This document shows, in pieces, positions 42,481-52,576 of a stretch of DNA of 64,000 nt. The position numbers were made by a program, and so were the translations under genes. Position 1 is the first letter of the stretch. Every line of letters starts with the position of its first letter. Source of the DNA: Rhodocyclales bacterium (GTDB lineage Bacteria > Pseudomonadota > Gammaproteobacteria > Burkholderiales > Rhodocyclaceae); assembly GCA_016177805.1 (NCBI GenBank), contig JACOUN010000047.1, forward strand, positions 1 through 64,000, in the 5' to 3' direction. A model generated the notes under the pieces. That model did not search any database, was not told the DNA's origin, and saw only the letters and a list, made by a program, of their open reading frames with translations.

Positions 42481-45400
42481 TCAGTCTGGCAGGTGCGCGC
42501 GCATCCAGGTGTCGAGATGGTCTTCGAGGATGTAATGGTCGACCACCCACTGGCGCATCGCGTCGCCTTCGCGCGCGGCGGCGTCGAGGTCGTGGATGCG
42601 CTCGCGCAGGGCGTCCACCCACGCGCGCGGTTGGTTGGCTACCCTGCAGGCGGGCGAGTTGCGATAGGGGTCGATGTCGGTGCACACCACCGGGATCGCC
42701 AGCGCGCCATATTCGAGCAGGCGCAGGTTGCTCTTGCCGCGATTGAACGGGATTTGCTCCAGAGGCGCCACCGCCAGGTCGAGGTTGAGCGCGGCGAGCC
42801 GGGACGGATACTCGTCGTAGTTCGTGAATGGGTGAAATTCCTTGACGAACGGGCGGATCTCGTCCGGACACATGCCCATGAACACCCAGTCGATCTCCTT
42901 TGCCGTGACCGCGACGACGTCGATGATGAGTTGCAGGTCGCCCGCGTGGGCGGTGCCGCCCGCCCAGCCGACGCGGGGTTTGGGCGTGGTGCGGCGGCGC
43001 GACTGGAGCGGCAGCCAGACGTCGCGTTCGAGGCGGTTCGGCACCACCCGGATGTCGGCGATGTAGTCGCGATAGGCTTCGGCCAGGTAGTCGGTGCTGA
43101 CCACCAGGCGGTCGCAGTCGCGCAGCGCGCGAGCGAGGTAGCTGCGCGCGTCGGCCGGCACCCCGCCGCGCAGCGAGCTCATGCCCGGCATGTCGGTAAA
43201 CAGGTCGTCGAGCTGATAGACGAGGAAGGTGTTCTTGAGGAAGGTGCGCCACTGATGCAGGGCCGTGACGCTGGAGGGGCCGAGCAACTGGTGTGCGACG
43301 ATCGCATCCGGGGCGTGGCGCGCGAGATCCTGCACAGCCGGGATCTCGCGCGTTTCGGCATCCCACTGGAACACGCAGGTGTGGGCCTTGCCCGCCCGGC
43401 GCAGCGCCATCAGCGGCTGGGTGACGCGGATCAGCCCCTGCGCGCTGGTGACCGGGAAGGCCATGAAGCGCGGCCCTTGGTAGGGGATGGCGTGCCACGT
43501 GGGCATGCCGCGCATCTCCAGCTTGACCTCACTGCTGCCGCGATCGAAGTGGCGGCTGCAGTAGCGCTCCGAGGCGAAATGCTCGAACCAGCGGTGGAAC
43601 ATCGTTTCTTGCGCGCGCAGCGTGGCGAGCCGGATCTCGGCGATTTCTATGGCCGAGTTGAATTCCGGCTCCAGCGACGAGGCGCCCAGCCGCACCAGTT
43701 GCAGCTCGCTCGCCACCACGTGGGTCTTGCCCAGTGCGCCCAGCCGCAGGCAGAAGTCGATGTCGGCGTAGCTGGCGACCTCGCGGGCGGTGTCCACCCC
43801 CGCGACCGCGTGAAAGTCGGCGACGCGCACCAGCATGCAGGCTGCCGACAGCGCCGCGGCCGAGCGCTGTGCCGTCAGCGCGTCGAGATAACCGGGGGTG
43901 TCGGCGAGCACCGCCCCCTGCTGCGGGCTGCTGGCGAAGCCGCCCAGCCCGAGCACGTAGCCGGCATGGTCGACGTGGCCGGCGGGGGGCTTGAGCAGGA
44001 TGGGAGCGACGCAGCCGGTTTGCTCGCGCGCGCCGTGGCGCACCAGCACGTTGATCCAGTCGGGCCGCAGCACCCGTACGTCGTCGGCGAGCAGCAGCAG
44101 GAACTCGCCCTGTGCCTGCGCGGCGGCGGCGTTGGCGAAGCTGGCGAGGTTGAACGGTGCTTCGGCGCGCACGATACGCACCGGCGCTTCGCCGCGCTGG
44201 CGCAGGCGCTCGAACAGCGCGAGGGTTTCCTTCTCCGTTGAGCCGCCATCCACCACCACGATTTCGTAGTCCGGGTAGGTGGTCTGGGTGAGGATCAGGT
44301 TCACGCACTCGGCCAGGTACTCGGGTTTGTCGCGGCACGGAATAGCGACCGTGACCGGCGGGGTGGGGCCGGCGTAGTCGATGCGCCAGGTGTTGTCGGA
44401 TATCTTGACGATCTTGCCCTTGTGTTTGCGCCGGGTCAGCGAGCGCCGCACCGCTGCCATGCATTTGTCCGCATACGGCTCCAGCGGCAGGCTGGCGGGC
44501 AGGCTCAGCAGCGGTTCGGCGACGTGGCCGACGCTCGCCGTGCCGTTCGCGTCCACCACGCGCAGCGCCAGGTCGTACCACGGGCGGGTGGCGTCGGCGG
44601 ATGCCCCCCCCGCTGCGTGCCAGGCGAGGGTGCTGACGAATACCGGGCCGAGCAGATCGGCGCAGCGCATCCACTCGACATCGAGCGCCGGCTTCAGGCG
44701 CGGCGAGTGGCGCATGCCGTTGACGTCGACCAGGTCGTCGTCGCAGTACCAGGCGACTGCCGCGGTGTTGGTGGCGTGGGCGATCGCCGCGTGGGCGATG
44801 CGCAACAGGCACAGCGGATCGAGCACCGCGCCGGCCGGCAGCTCACACACCCAGGCGTGCCTGTGGGTGGTGACGATCAGATCGATCGCCACTTTGGCCT
44901 CGCTCGCCGCCGCGATTCTGTGCCACCCCAGTTGCGTACCGGCCATGATCGAGGCGGGCTGGTCGGTGGTACTCACCACGTCGACGCGCCAGTTGCCGTA
45001 GAGCTGGTGGGCAAGGCTGGCCAGCGTGTGCGCCAGCAGCGCGAAGTGCGTCGGCTCGACCCGCAGCAGCAGATGCATGGAAGGCGGTGCCGCCCAAGTG
45101 TCGATCAGGGCGTGCAGCGTCGTGACGTCGGTCGGAGTCGGACGGCGTTGTGCGAGCCAGCGCGGGTAGTCGGGAAACCCCCCTTCGGATGAGTCCAGCA
45201 TCAGGGCCGCGCCGGCCATGTCGTGCCGGGCGCTTGCTTGAGCGCCTGGCGTGGCCGCCGCATCGAGGGTGTAGGCCTTGCCCTTGAGCGTGAGGTTGGG
45301 GTTGTAGGCCGGGTCATGGGCGATCAGATGTGCCCAGCGCGACCGCATGGCCGTGGCTTCGCGGGAGAAGCGCACGATCCGCTGCGCCTCGGGTGTGCGT

Positions 45401-47979
45401 TCGACATTGGAGAGCTGGCTGGCACTGGACTCGTGCATCAGCACCGCGAGTGGTGTCCATACCACCAGCTTGCCCAGTTCGCGCACCCGCAGGCAGAAGT
45501 CGATGTCGTTGTAACTGACGCCGAAGTGTTGCTCGTCGAGCCCGCCCAGCTCCCGGTATAGCGATGCACGGACCAGCATGCACGCGGCGGTGACCGCCGA
45601 AAAATCCTGTGCGACCTGGGCGCGGTAGAGATAGCCGGGCGCGGCCGGTTGCATGCCGCCGAAGGGGTGCTCGGCGGTGCCCAGCAGGCCCAGTATCACG
45701 CCGGCGTGCTGGATCTGACCGCTCGGGAAGAACAGCGCCGCTCCGACCACCCCCACCTCGGGGCGCAGCGCGTGGCGCAGCATGTGGGTGAGCCAGTCCG
45801 GATGCAGCGCTTCGGTGTCGTTGTTGAGCAGCAGCAGGTACTCGCCGCGTGCTTCGGCCGCCGCGAGGTTGTTCATGCGCGAGAAGTTGAACGGCCCCGG
45901 ATGGCTGAGTACGCGGATGCGGCCGGGCGCGGCTGCTTCGAGTCCGCCAAGATAGTGACGCGCCTCGCGCGTCACGCTGGCGTTGTCGACCACGATGATC
46001 TCGTAGTTCGGGTAGGCGGTTTTCTCCAGCACCGACTCCAGGCAGCGCTGCAGCAGCGGCAGCATGTCCTTGGTCGGAACGATGATGCTGACCAGCGGCG
46101 TGGCGGTGAGCGGCGGCAGGAAATGGAAGGTGCCGGGCGCCGGGCCGGTGATGATTTCGGCACCGGGCATGCAGCGCTCGGCGTGGCCGTGCAGGATCTG
46201 GGCGAGTGCATCCGCTTCGGCCGGTGACCCAGCCCACACCGCCGGAACGCGTGGGTCGAGGTGCGCCAGCACCGCCGGGACGTGCGCCAGCGCTTCGGCC
46301 CCGCCGTCCTCGAGCGCGCGCAGGGCCAGCTCATAGGCGCTGCCCAGATCCAGCGGCGCCGTCACGGGCTGTGCCGCCAGCCAGTCGCCGCGCGCGACCA
46401 GGGCGCGGCCCAGGTAGGGGTAGCTGCGCAGCAGGTCGGGATTGGCGTCGGGCTTGAAGTGCGGGTTGATGTAGGTGCCGTCGGCGGCAATTTTGTCGTG
46501 GTCGAAGTACAGCAGCGACGGCACGCCCGCGCTGCGGCGCTCGTCCAGCGCGTTGGCGATCAGGCACAGCGCTTCGGCAGCCAGGGTGTCGCCCGCCTGC
46601 AGCGTGAGTACCCAGTCGCCGCACGTGCCATGCCGCGCCGCGAGCAGCGCATCGAGGGCGTCGACCGACTCCAGCGCGGTGAAGGGCGGCAAGTCGGCGT
46701 GGATGGCGGGCGGTGCGGCCGGGTCGGTCAGTACGATCAGGGCGGCCGGCTGAAGCACTTGCCGCGCGACACTCTTGAGCGTGCGCTCCAGCATCGCCGG
46801 GGCGCCACGCGCGTCGACCAGCACGCACAGCCCCGCGCCGCTGGCGGGCGGATGGGCGCTCGCCGCGAGGCGCAATTGCTCCAGCGCCGCCGCGTCCGGC
46901 GTGTGTGTCTTGCGCCAGGCCTGGTAGTCCGCGTGCGGCAGGTTCACTTCCTGGAAATACGGCCCGGCGCCGGTGTGGGCGGTGGTGGTGTCGGCGCCTT
47001 GTTCCGGCAACATCGCCAGCAGCTTGTCGGCGTTGTCCAGCGAATCGCTCATCGAGGCGGCGCGGCCGCCCCAGGCGCGTATGCCCTGCGCGGCCAGACG
47101 TAGCAGTTCCGCTCTGACGGGGGCCACCAGCTCGCGCATGAAGGGCGCGGCGCGTTCTTCGCCGAAGCTGCACACGGTCTCGGCCAGGGTCCTGCCGGTC
47201 AGCAACTGGAATTGCCGCGCCTTGGCTAGCAGGCGTACCGCGAGCGGCCATTGTTCGCCTTCGAACACCAGGTCCAGCAGGTGGATGTGGTCGTGCGCGC
47301 TGCGCCCGCTCTGGAACAGCCCGTAGGACTCGTTGGCGTCGTGAAAGCGCAGCCGGCCGAGGTTTTCGGCCACGTAGTAACCCCGCCCGGCACTGCACAG
47401 CCGCAGCCACAGGTAGAGATCGCCCAGCATCGGCAGGTACAGCGGATAGGCGCCGCCGACCTGCTCGCAGATGCCGCGCCGGAACACCCCGAACGACAGC
47501 GGGATGTGGTTCTGGATGACCAGGCAGGCCAGGTCATCCACCACCCCGCCGTGGGCGTGCGGGATGAGCTGCATGGGCTGGTCGGGTTCGTTCGCGTCGC
47601 CGCTGCCGGTGTGCCAGCCGGTGTAGGCATAGGTGCATTCGGGATGGGCCTCGAGCGCGGCGCAGGTGGTTTCGAGAAAGGTCGGGCGCCACATGTCGTC
47701 GGCCGGCAGGATCGCGACGTACTCGGCTTCGGTCATCTCGTAGCCGAGCTTCATGTTGCCGACCGCGCCGAGGTTCTCGGCGTTGCGGTGGTAGCGGATG
47801 CGCGCGTCGTGCGCCATCCAGCGCGCCGCGACTTCGGCGGTGTCGTCGTCCGAGGCGTTGTCCATCACCAGCACCTGGAAGTCGCCGCGCGTCTGGGCGG
47901 TGACGAAACCCAGGCATTCGTCGAGGAAGCGGCCGTAGTTGTAGCAGGGGATGATGATGTCGATCTTGTGCATGGGCAT
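42481..47979 (-). CDS. Giant multi-module glycosyltransferase (1832 residues)
   Basis: From the ATG at 47979 the product has 1832 residues. Modules in order: a GT2 at about 5-230 (LVMDNASDDD, ADD 93-95); a partial GT2 at 385-600 (YFDHDKIAADG, HFKPDANPDLLRSYPYLG); a complete GT2 at 628-860 (VDNAS, LLLNNDTEALHPDWL); another partial GT2 at 970-1160 (CDDDLVDVNGMRHSPRLKPALD); a third GT2 at 1208-1440 (VVDGGS, ADD 1299-1300); and a GT4-like C-terminus at 1505-1830 (PRVGWAGGTAHAGDL, NLRLLEYGALAIPVVCTD). No membrane helix is seen. It probably builds a chain of several sugars, on O-antigen or flagellin. It is the last gene of its operon. Confidence 0.88.
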   Translation of the reverse strand: MPMHKIDIIIPCYNYGRFLDECLGFVTAQTRGDFQVLVMDNASDDDTAEVAARWMAHDARIRYHRNAENLGAVGNMKLGYEMTEAEYVAILPADDMWRPTFLETTCAALEAHPECTYAYTGWHTGSGDANEPDQPMQLIPHAHGGVVDDLACLVIQNHIPLSFGVFRRGICEQVGGAYPLYLPMLGDLYLWLRLCSAGRGYYVAENLGRLRFHDANESYGLFQSGRSAHDHIHLLDLVFEGEQWPLAVRLLAKARQFQLLTGRTLAETVCSFGEERAAPFMRELVAPVRAELLRLAAQGIRAWGGRAASMSDSLDNADKLLAMLPEQGADTTTAHTGAGPYFQEVNLPHADYQAWRKTHTPDAAALEQLRLAASAHPPASGAGLCVLVDARGAPAMLERTLKSVARQVLQPAALIVLTDPAAPPAIHADLPPFTALESVDALDALLAARHGTCGDWVLTLQAGDTLAAEALCLIANALDERRSAGVPSLLYFDHDKIAADGTYINPHFKPDANPDLLRSYPYLGRALVARGDWLAAQPVTAPLDLGSAYELALRALEDGGAEALAHVPAVLAHLDPRVPAVWAGSPAEADALAQILHGHAERCMPGAEIITGPAPGTFHFLPPLTATPLVSIIVPTKDMLPLLQRCLESVLEKTAYPNYEIIVVDNASVTREARHYLGGLEAAAPGRIRVLSHPGPFNFSRMNNLAAAEARGEYLLLLNNDTEALHPDWLTHMLRHALRPEVGVVGAALFFPSGQIQHAGVILGLLGTAEHPFGGMQPAAPGYLYRAQVAQDFSAVTAACMLVRASLYRELGGLDEQHFGVSYNDIDFCLRVRELGKLVVWTPLAVLMHESSASQLSNVERTPEAQRIVRFSREATAMRSRWAHLIAHDPAYNPNLTLKGKAYTLDAAATPGAQASARHDMAGAALMLDSSEGGFPDYPRWLAQRRPTPTDVTTLHALIDTWAAPPSMHLLLRVEPTHFALLAHTLASLAHQLYGNWRVDVVSTTDQPASIMAGTQLGWHRIAAASEAKVAIDLIVTTHRHAWVCELPAGAVLDPLCLLRIAHAAIAHATNTAAVAWYCDDDLVDVNGMRHSPRLKPALDVEWMRCADLLGPVFVSTLAWHAAGGASADATRPWYDLALRVVDANGTASVGHVAEPLLSLPASLPLEPYADKCMAAVRRSLTRRKHKGKIVKISDNTWRIDYAGPTPPVTVAIPCRDKPEYLAECVNLILTQTTYPDYEIVVVDGGSTEKETLALFERLRQRGEAPVRIVRAEAPFNLASFANAAAAQAQGEFLLLLADDVRVLRPDWINVLVRHGAREQTGCVAPILLKPPAGHVDHAGYVLGLGGFASSPQQGAVLADTPGYLDALTAQRSAAALSAACMLVRVADFHAVAGVDTAREVASYADIDFCLRLGALGKTHVVASELQLVRLGASSLEPEFNSAIEIAEIRLATLRAQETMFHRWFEHFASERYCSRHFDRGSSEVKLEMRGMPTWHAIPYQGPRFMAFPVTSAQGLIRVTQPLMALRRAGKAHTCVFQWDAETREIPAVQDLARHAPDAIVAHQLLGPSSVTALHQWRTFLKNTFLVYQLDDLFTDMPGMSSLRGGVPADARSYLARALRDCDRLVVSTDYLAEAYRDYIADIRVVPNRLERDVWLPLQSRRRTTPKPRVGWAGGTAHAGDLQLIIDVVAVTAKEIDWVFMGMCPDEIRPFVKEFHPFTNYDEYPSRLAALNLDLAVAPLEQIPFNRGKSNLRLLEYGALAIPVVCTDIDPYRNSPACRVANQPRAWVDALRERIHDLDAAAREGDAMRQWVVDHYILEDHLDTWMRAHLPD

Positions 47980-47993
47980 GGCCTGCGGGGGAT

Positions 47994-48722
47994 TCAAGTA
48001 CGGCGGCGCAGATAGCCTTCGGGCGCGACCGTGACGGCGAGCTTGTCGTGGATGCTGCGGTCGGTCTCGAACTCGGGGTGGGTGGCGAGGAATTCGCGCA
48101 CCGCCGTGAGCGGGTTGTCGCCGACGCCCCAGGGGCGGTCGCCGAACAGCCGGTCGGGCATGTTCTCGACCACCGTGTCCATCACCACGCAGTAGCTGCC
48201 GGGGCTGACCAGCGGCGCGTAGTGTTGCAGTTCGGCCAGCACGTGCTCGTGGGTGTGGTTGGAGTCCAGCACCACCATGACCTTCTTGCCGTGCGCGGCC
48301 TCGGTGGCCTGCGCGACGATGGCCGCATCGACGCTGGAGCCCTGCAGCAGGCGGATGCGGCGTGCCATGGTGTGGGCTTCGATAGCCGCGCGGTTGTGCG
48401 CGCGGATGTCGATGTCGATGCCGAGCACCTCGCCGCGCCCGAGCAGTTCCAGCATCGAGGCGTAGAACACCAGCGAGCCGCCGCGCGCCACCCCGGTTTC
48501 GATCACCAGTTCGGGCTGGATGCGCCACATCAGCTCCTGCATCGCGACGATGTCCTGCGGGTACTGGATGATGGGCAGCCCCATCCAGCGGAAATGGTAG
48601 GAGTAGCGCAGCTCCTGGGCGCGATCGATCCACGCCTGCGACAGATCACGGAATCCCTGATCGTTGCCCATGGCGTCCACTTCGGTGGCGCACTCGGCGG
48701 CGAATTGTTCGTGGTCGTTCAT
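47994..48722 (-). CDS. CmcI-like (cephalosporin hydroxylase family) methyltransferase
   Basis: The 242-residue product has IIQYPQDIVAMQELMWRIQPELVIETGVARGGSLVFYASML, LGIDIDIRAHNR and VMVVLDSNHTHEHVLAELQHYAPLVSPGSYCVVMDT. This is the CmcI/RhmtI family, SAM-dependent O-methyltransferases, often in LPS or glycan clusters. A sugar O-methylation is likely. It overlaps the upstream gene by ATGA and precedes the glycosyltransferase by 14 bases. Confidence 0.87.
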   Translation of the reverse strand: MNDHEQFAAECATEVDAMGNDQGFRDLSQAWIDRAQELRYSYHFRWMGLPIIQYPQDIVAMQELMWRIQPELVIETGVARGGSLVFYASMLELLGRGEVLGIDIDIRAHNRAAIEAHTMARRIRLLQGSSVDAAIVAQATEAAHGKKVMVVLDSNHTHEHVLAELQHYAPLVSPGSYCVVMDTVVENMPDRLFGDRPWGVGDNPLTAVREFLATHPEFETDRSIHDKLAVTVAPEGYLRRRT

Positions 48723-49648
48723 GATCGTGGTTCCTTGTGCGGCGGATGGCGGGCGCGCCACCACGCGATGGTTGCGGTCAGGCCGCGCGCGAGATCGACG
48801 GCGGGGGTCCAGCCTAGCGCCCGCAGACGGCGGTTGTCGCCGACCAGCAGCGGCGGGTCGTCGGGGCGCATCGGTAGCGCGCCGAATTCGGGTTGCGCAT
48901 CCGTTTGCAGCAGCGCGGCCAGTGTGCCGACCAGTTCGCGCAGTTGCAGCGGTTGCCCGGAGGCGATGTTGTAGATGCCGCTGTCGCCGCTTTCGAGCAG
49001 GGTGCGAAACGCGCTGGCGACATCGGCGACATGCAGGAAGTCGCGGTACTGCGTGCCGGCGGTGCAGCGCAGCGGCTGTCCGGCGAGCGCGGCGTTGATC
49101 AGCGATGGGATCAGGCGCGCCGGGTTCTCGTGCGGACCGTAGGGGAAGAACACCCGCCCCCAGGCGAGGCTGGGTCCGTCCGGGGCGCAGTAGCCGAAGG
49201 CCAGTTGGCGCAATGCGTTCTTGCTGATGCCGTACAGGGTGTGCGGTGCGAGCGGGGTCAGCTCTTCGCGGCAGTAGCCGTGACCCCAGTCGTACTCGGC
49301 GCAGGTCCCGGCGATCACCGCGCGGCTGCCGCCGCTGGCGCGGAAGGCCTGCAGCAGGGCGAGGCTGGAGGCGACCCAGGTCAGGTTGTCGTCGGCGCTC
49401 CAGTATTGGCCGTGGGTGGTGTTCCACGCCAGATGCAGCAGATGGCTGGGGCGCAGGCGTTGGCACAGCGCGGCGGTGGCGGCGGTATCGTGCAGATCCA
49501 GCGCTTCCCAGCGCACGGAGGGATCGGTGGCGGGGGGCGGCTGGCGGCTGAGCGCCGTAACCTGCCAGCCGTGCGCGGCCAGTTCGGCGACCGCCGCGCG
49601 GCCGATGAAGCCGCCGGCGCCGGTCACCAGGACGTGGCGGCTCACCAT
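48719..49648 (-). CDS. NAD-dependent epimerase/reductase (extended SDR)
   Basis: The 309-residue product has the Rossmann motif VTGAGGFIGRAAV, the LLHLAW strand, and YGISKNALRQL (YxxxK). It belongs to extended SDRs. In a CDP-sugar cluster it is the most likely 4-ketoreductase of the final step (inference). The ATG at 49648 overlaps the previous gene's end by 7 bases. Confidence 0.85.
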   Translation of the reverse strand: MVSRHVLVTGAGGFIGRAAVAELAAHGWQVTALSRQPPPATDPSVRWEALDLHDTAATAALCQRLRPSHLLHLAWNTTHGQYWSADDNLTWVASSLALLQAFRASGGSRAVIAGTCAEYDWGHGYCREELTPLAPHTLYGISKNALRQLAFGYCAPDGPSLAWGRVFFPYGPHENPARLIPSLINAALAGQPLRCTAGTQYRDFLHVADVASAFRTLLESGDSGIYNIASGQPLQLRELVGTLAALLQTDAQPEFGALPMRPDDPPLLVGDNRRLRALGWTPAVDLARGLTATIAWWRARHPPHKEPRS

Positions 49649-50865
49649 ACGGCCAGCTCCGGCACGGCGGTGACGAAGCGCCCGCCCCAGTCGCGTATCG
49701 CGGCAAGCTGGGTGCCGACTTCGTCGCGCAGATTCCACGGCAGGATCAGCACGTGGTCCGGGCGCTGCGCCCACAGGCGGTCCTCGCCGACGATCGGGAT
49801 GCGGCTGCCGGGCAGGTACTGGCCCTGTTTGTGCGGGTTGCGATCCACCACCCAGGGCAGCAGATCCGCGCGCACCCCGGCGAAGTTGAGCAGGGTGTTG
49901 CCCTTGGCCGCCGCGCCATAGGCGGCGACGCGCTCGCCCCGGTCATGGCAGTCGATGAGGAAACGCAGCAGGTCGTTCTTGATCGTTTCGGCGCGCGCCT
50001 GCAGTTCGAGGTAGGCGTCACGGCGGGTCAGGCCGGCGCGGTCCTCGCAGTCCAGCATCGCTGCGACGGCGGGCGCGATGGGGTGCGGACCGTGCGCGCG
50101 CTGCGCGAACACGCGCAGGCTGCCGCCGTGGGTGGTCAGCTCGTCCACGTCGAACACCCGCAGGCCGTTGGCGGCGAAGATGCGCGTGACGCTGGTGAGC
50201 GACAGATATGAGTAGTGCTCATGGTAAATGGTGTCGAACTGCGATTCGGCGAGCAGCCGCAGCAGATGCGGAAACTCGAAGGTCGCGACTCCGCCGGGTT
50301 TGAGCAGCAGCGCGAAACCGGCGACGAAGTCGTTGATGTCGGGGACGTGGGCGAGCACGTTGTTGGCCGCGATCAGGTCCGCCTGTCGCCCGGCGCCCGC
50401 GAGTTCGCGCGCCAGCGCGGTGCCGAAGAAGCGTTCGACGATCTCCAGCCCCAGCGCCCGCGCTGCGGCGGCGGTGCTGGTGGTCGGCTCGATGCCGTAG
50501 CAGGGGATGCCGGCGTCGCGCACGTAACGCAGCAGATAGCCGTCGTTGGCGGCGACTTCGACCACCTGGCTGGCGGCGCCCAGATTGAGGCGCCGCGTCA
50601 TGTCGGCGACGTAGCGCCGGGCGTGCGCCAGCCAACTGGTCGAATAGCTGCTGAAATAGGCGTAGTCGCCGGCGAACAGCTCGTCGGCGCGGGCGAAGTC
50701 CTCGGTCTGGGCCAGCCAGCACGATTCGCACACCAGCACCCGCAGCGGATACCACAACTCGGGCTGGTGCAGCCGCGCCGCGTTCAGATAGGCGTTGGAG
50801 GGCGGGGCGCTGCCCAGGTCGATCAGGCTCAGTGCGAGCGGGGTGTCGCAATGGCGGCACTTCAT
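49642..50865 (-). CDS. Sugar C-methyltransferase (NovU/TylCIII-like)
   Basis: The 407-residue product has a zinc-binding N-terminus with CRHCDTPL and VCESCWL (CxxC pairs). A SAM domain follows (VVEVAANDGYLLRYVRDAG, ANNVLAHVPDINDFV). The C-terminal Methyltransf_14 domain reads AAYGAAAKGNTLLNFAGV, LPWVVDRNPHKQGQYLPGSRIPI. This three-part layout is that of 3-C-methyltransferases acting on 4-keto-6-deoxy sugar nucleotides. With RfbF, RfbG and an epimerase beside it, the product is probably a C-methyl-branched CDP-deoxysugar. Confidence 0.85.
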   Translation of the reverse strand: MKCRHCDTPLALSLIDLGSAPPSNAYLNAARLHQPELWYPLRVLVCESCWLAQTEDFARADELFAGDYAYFSSYSTSWLAHARRYVADMTRRLNLGAASQVVEVAANDGYLLRYVRDAGIPCYGIEPTTSTAAAARALGLEIVERFFGTALARELAGAGRQADLIAANNVLAHVPDINDFVAGFALLLKPGGVATFEFPHLLRLLAESQFDTIYHEHYSYLSLTSVTRIFAANGLRVFDVDELTTHGGSLRVFAQRAHGPHPIAPAVAAMLDCEDRAGLTRRDAYLELQARAETIKNDLLRFLIDCHDRGERVAAYGAAAKGNTLLNFAGVRADLLPWVVDRNPHKQGQYLPGSRIPIVGEDRLWAQRPDHVLILPWNLRDEVGTQLAAIRDWGGRFVTAVPELAVW

Positions 50866-51452
50866 GGCAGCAACCCCGCGAAATCGGGGGGCAGGTGCGG
50901 GTGGTTGCGGTCGCGCTCGGACAGGTCGGTGGGCGGCAGCGGCCACGCGATGTTCAGACGCGGGTCGAACGGATCGAGTCCGTCCTCGGCCGTCGGCACG
51001 TAGTCGGCGGTGTGCAGGTAGAGCAGTTCGGTGTCGTCTTCCAGGGTCTGCATGCCGTGCGCGAAGCCGTCGGGAATCAGTAGCCCGACCCCATTGGCGG
51101 CGGACAGGATCTGGCCGTGCCAGTGCAGCAGGGTGGGCGAGCCGCGACGCAGATCGACCGCGACGTCGAACACCGCGCCGCGCAGACACTGCACGAACTT
51201 GGTCTCGGTGTGCGGCGGGTGCTGGAAGTGCAGCCCGCGCAGGGTGCCCTGGCGCAGCGTGATGCTGCGGTTGATCTGGCGGATCGCGCCTTGCACCTCA
51301 AGCTCGGCGAACAGCTCCGGGCAGTACAGACGCTCCAGGCTGCCCCGGCTGTCTTCGCGCGGCAGCCGGCGCACGCCGCGCAGGCCGGCGATTGCGGTGT
51401 CGCGCGCGAGAAACCGGCCGTTGCCGCCGACCGGGCGCCAGTCCAGGGTCAT
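50862..51452 (-). CDS. dTDP-4-dehydrorhamnose 3,5-epimerase-like protein
   Basis: The 196-residue product is of the RmlC cupin type: REDSRGSLERLYC, INRSITLRQGTLRGLHFQHPPHTETKFVQCLRGAVFDVAVDLRRGSPT and IPDGFAHGMQTLEDDTELLYLHTADYVP. His in RGLHFQ is the usual catalytic base. In this cluster it probably epimerises a CDP-4-keto-6-deoxyhexose. It overlaps both neighbours by 4 bases. Confidence 0.87.
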   Translation of the reverse strand: MTLDWRPVGGNGRFLARDTAIAGLRGVRRLPREDSRGSLERLYCPELFAELEVQGAIRQINRSITLRQGTLRGLHFQHPPHTETKFVQCLRGAVFDVAVDLRRGSPTLLHWHGQILSAANGVGLLIPDGFAHGMQTLEDDTELLYLHTADYVPTAEDGLDPFDPRLNIAWPLPPTDLSERDRNHPHLPPDFAGLLP

Positions 51453-52576
51453 GGGATAGGGTTCCCCGGTGGGTTTGCCAAGGGGGCGATGGCTACTTCA
51501 TGCCGGGCAATGGCTTCGAGGCACAGTTGCCGGGCGTCGCGTCCGTGCGCCCAGGCGCGATACCACTCGGCGGTTTCGCTCAGGGTGCCGGGCAGGCCCA
51601 GCACCGGCTGCCAGCCCAGTCTGGCGCGCGCGGCGCGGCAGTCCAGGCGCAGCGTGAAAGCCTCGGGTAGCAGGGTGGCGTCAGGCTCGGTCTGCCAGCG
51701 CGCGCCGCCGCCCCAGATGCCGGAGAAGGTGGTGGCCAGTTCGGCCACGGTCAGCGCGTCCTCGGCGTCGGGGCCGAAGTTCCAGCCACGCGCGTAGTCC
51801 TGGCCGTTGTGCAGCATGCGCGCGGCCAGCAGCAGATAACCCCACAGCGGATCGAGCACGTGCTGCCATGGGCGCACCGCGTAGGGGTTGCGTATTGCCA
51901 CCGGCTGGCCGGTGGCAAAGGCGCGGATCATGTCGGGCACCAGCCGGTCCTCGGCCCAGTCGCCGCCGCCGATGACGTTGCCGGCGCGCGCCGAGGCCAG
52001 CGCCACGCCGTGGTCGGCAATGCGGTCGGGCGGGAAGAAGGAATGGCGCCAGGCTTCAGTCACCAGCTCAGTGGCGGCCTTGCTGCTGCTGTAGGGGTCG
52101 GCGCCGCCCAGCGGAGCAGTTTCGGTGAAGCCGGCGCGCGGCATGTCGCCGTCGCCGTTGCGGTAGCACTTGTCGCTGGTCACCACCACCGCCGCCCGCA
52201 CGCTGTCGATGCCGCGCAGCGCGTCGAGCAGGTGCACGGTGCCCATCACGTTGGTGGCGTAGGTGTCGACCGGGTTGCGATAGGAGGCGCGCACCAGCGA
52301 CTGGGCCGCGAGGTGGAACACGATTTCGGGCTGGAAACGTTCCAGGGTGGCGCGCAGGGTGGCCGGGTCGCGCACGTCGGCATACACGCTGTCGATGCCG
52401 TGGTCGACCCGTGCCAGGGTGTAAAGCGCCGGCTCGGTGTCCGGCGCCAGTGCGTAGCCGCATACCTCGGCCCCCAGATGCTTGAGCCACAGCGCCAGCC
52501 AGCTGCCCTTGAATCCGGTGTGGCCGGTGACCAGCACCCGTCGCCCGGCGTAGGTGGAACGGATCAGCTCCAGCAT
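51449..52576 (-). CDS. rfbG: CDP-glucose 4,6-dehydratase
   Basis: The 375-residue product has VLVTGHTGFKGSWLALWLKHLGAEVCGYALAP (NAD site), IVFHLAAQSLVRASYRNPVDTYATNVMGTVHLLDALR, VVTSDKCY and PYSSSKAATELVTEAWR (YxxxK). These are the features of RfbG. It converts CDP-glucose to CDP-4-keto-6-deoxyglucose. Its start at 52576 overlaps the rfbF end by 13 bases. Confidence 0.93.
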   Translation of the reverse strand: MLELIRSTYAGRRVLVTGHTGFKGSWLALWLKHLGAEVCGYALAPDTEPALYTLARVDHGIDSVYADVRDPATLRATLERFQPEIVFHLAAQSLVRASYRNPVDTYATNVMGTVHLLDALRGIDSVRAAVVVTSDKCYRNGDGDMPRAGFTETAPLGGADPYSSSKAATELVTEAWRHSFFPPDRIADHGVALASARAGNVIGGGDWAEDRLVPDMIRAFATGQPVAIRNPYAVRPWQHVLDPLWGYLLLAARMLHNGQDYARGWNFGPDAEDALTVAELATTFSGIWGGGARWQTEPDATLLPEAFTLRLDCRAARARLGWQPVLGLPGTLSETAEWYRAWAHGRDARQLCLEAIARHEVAIAPLANPPGNPIP

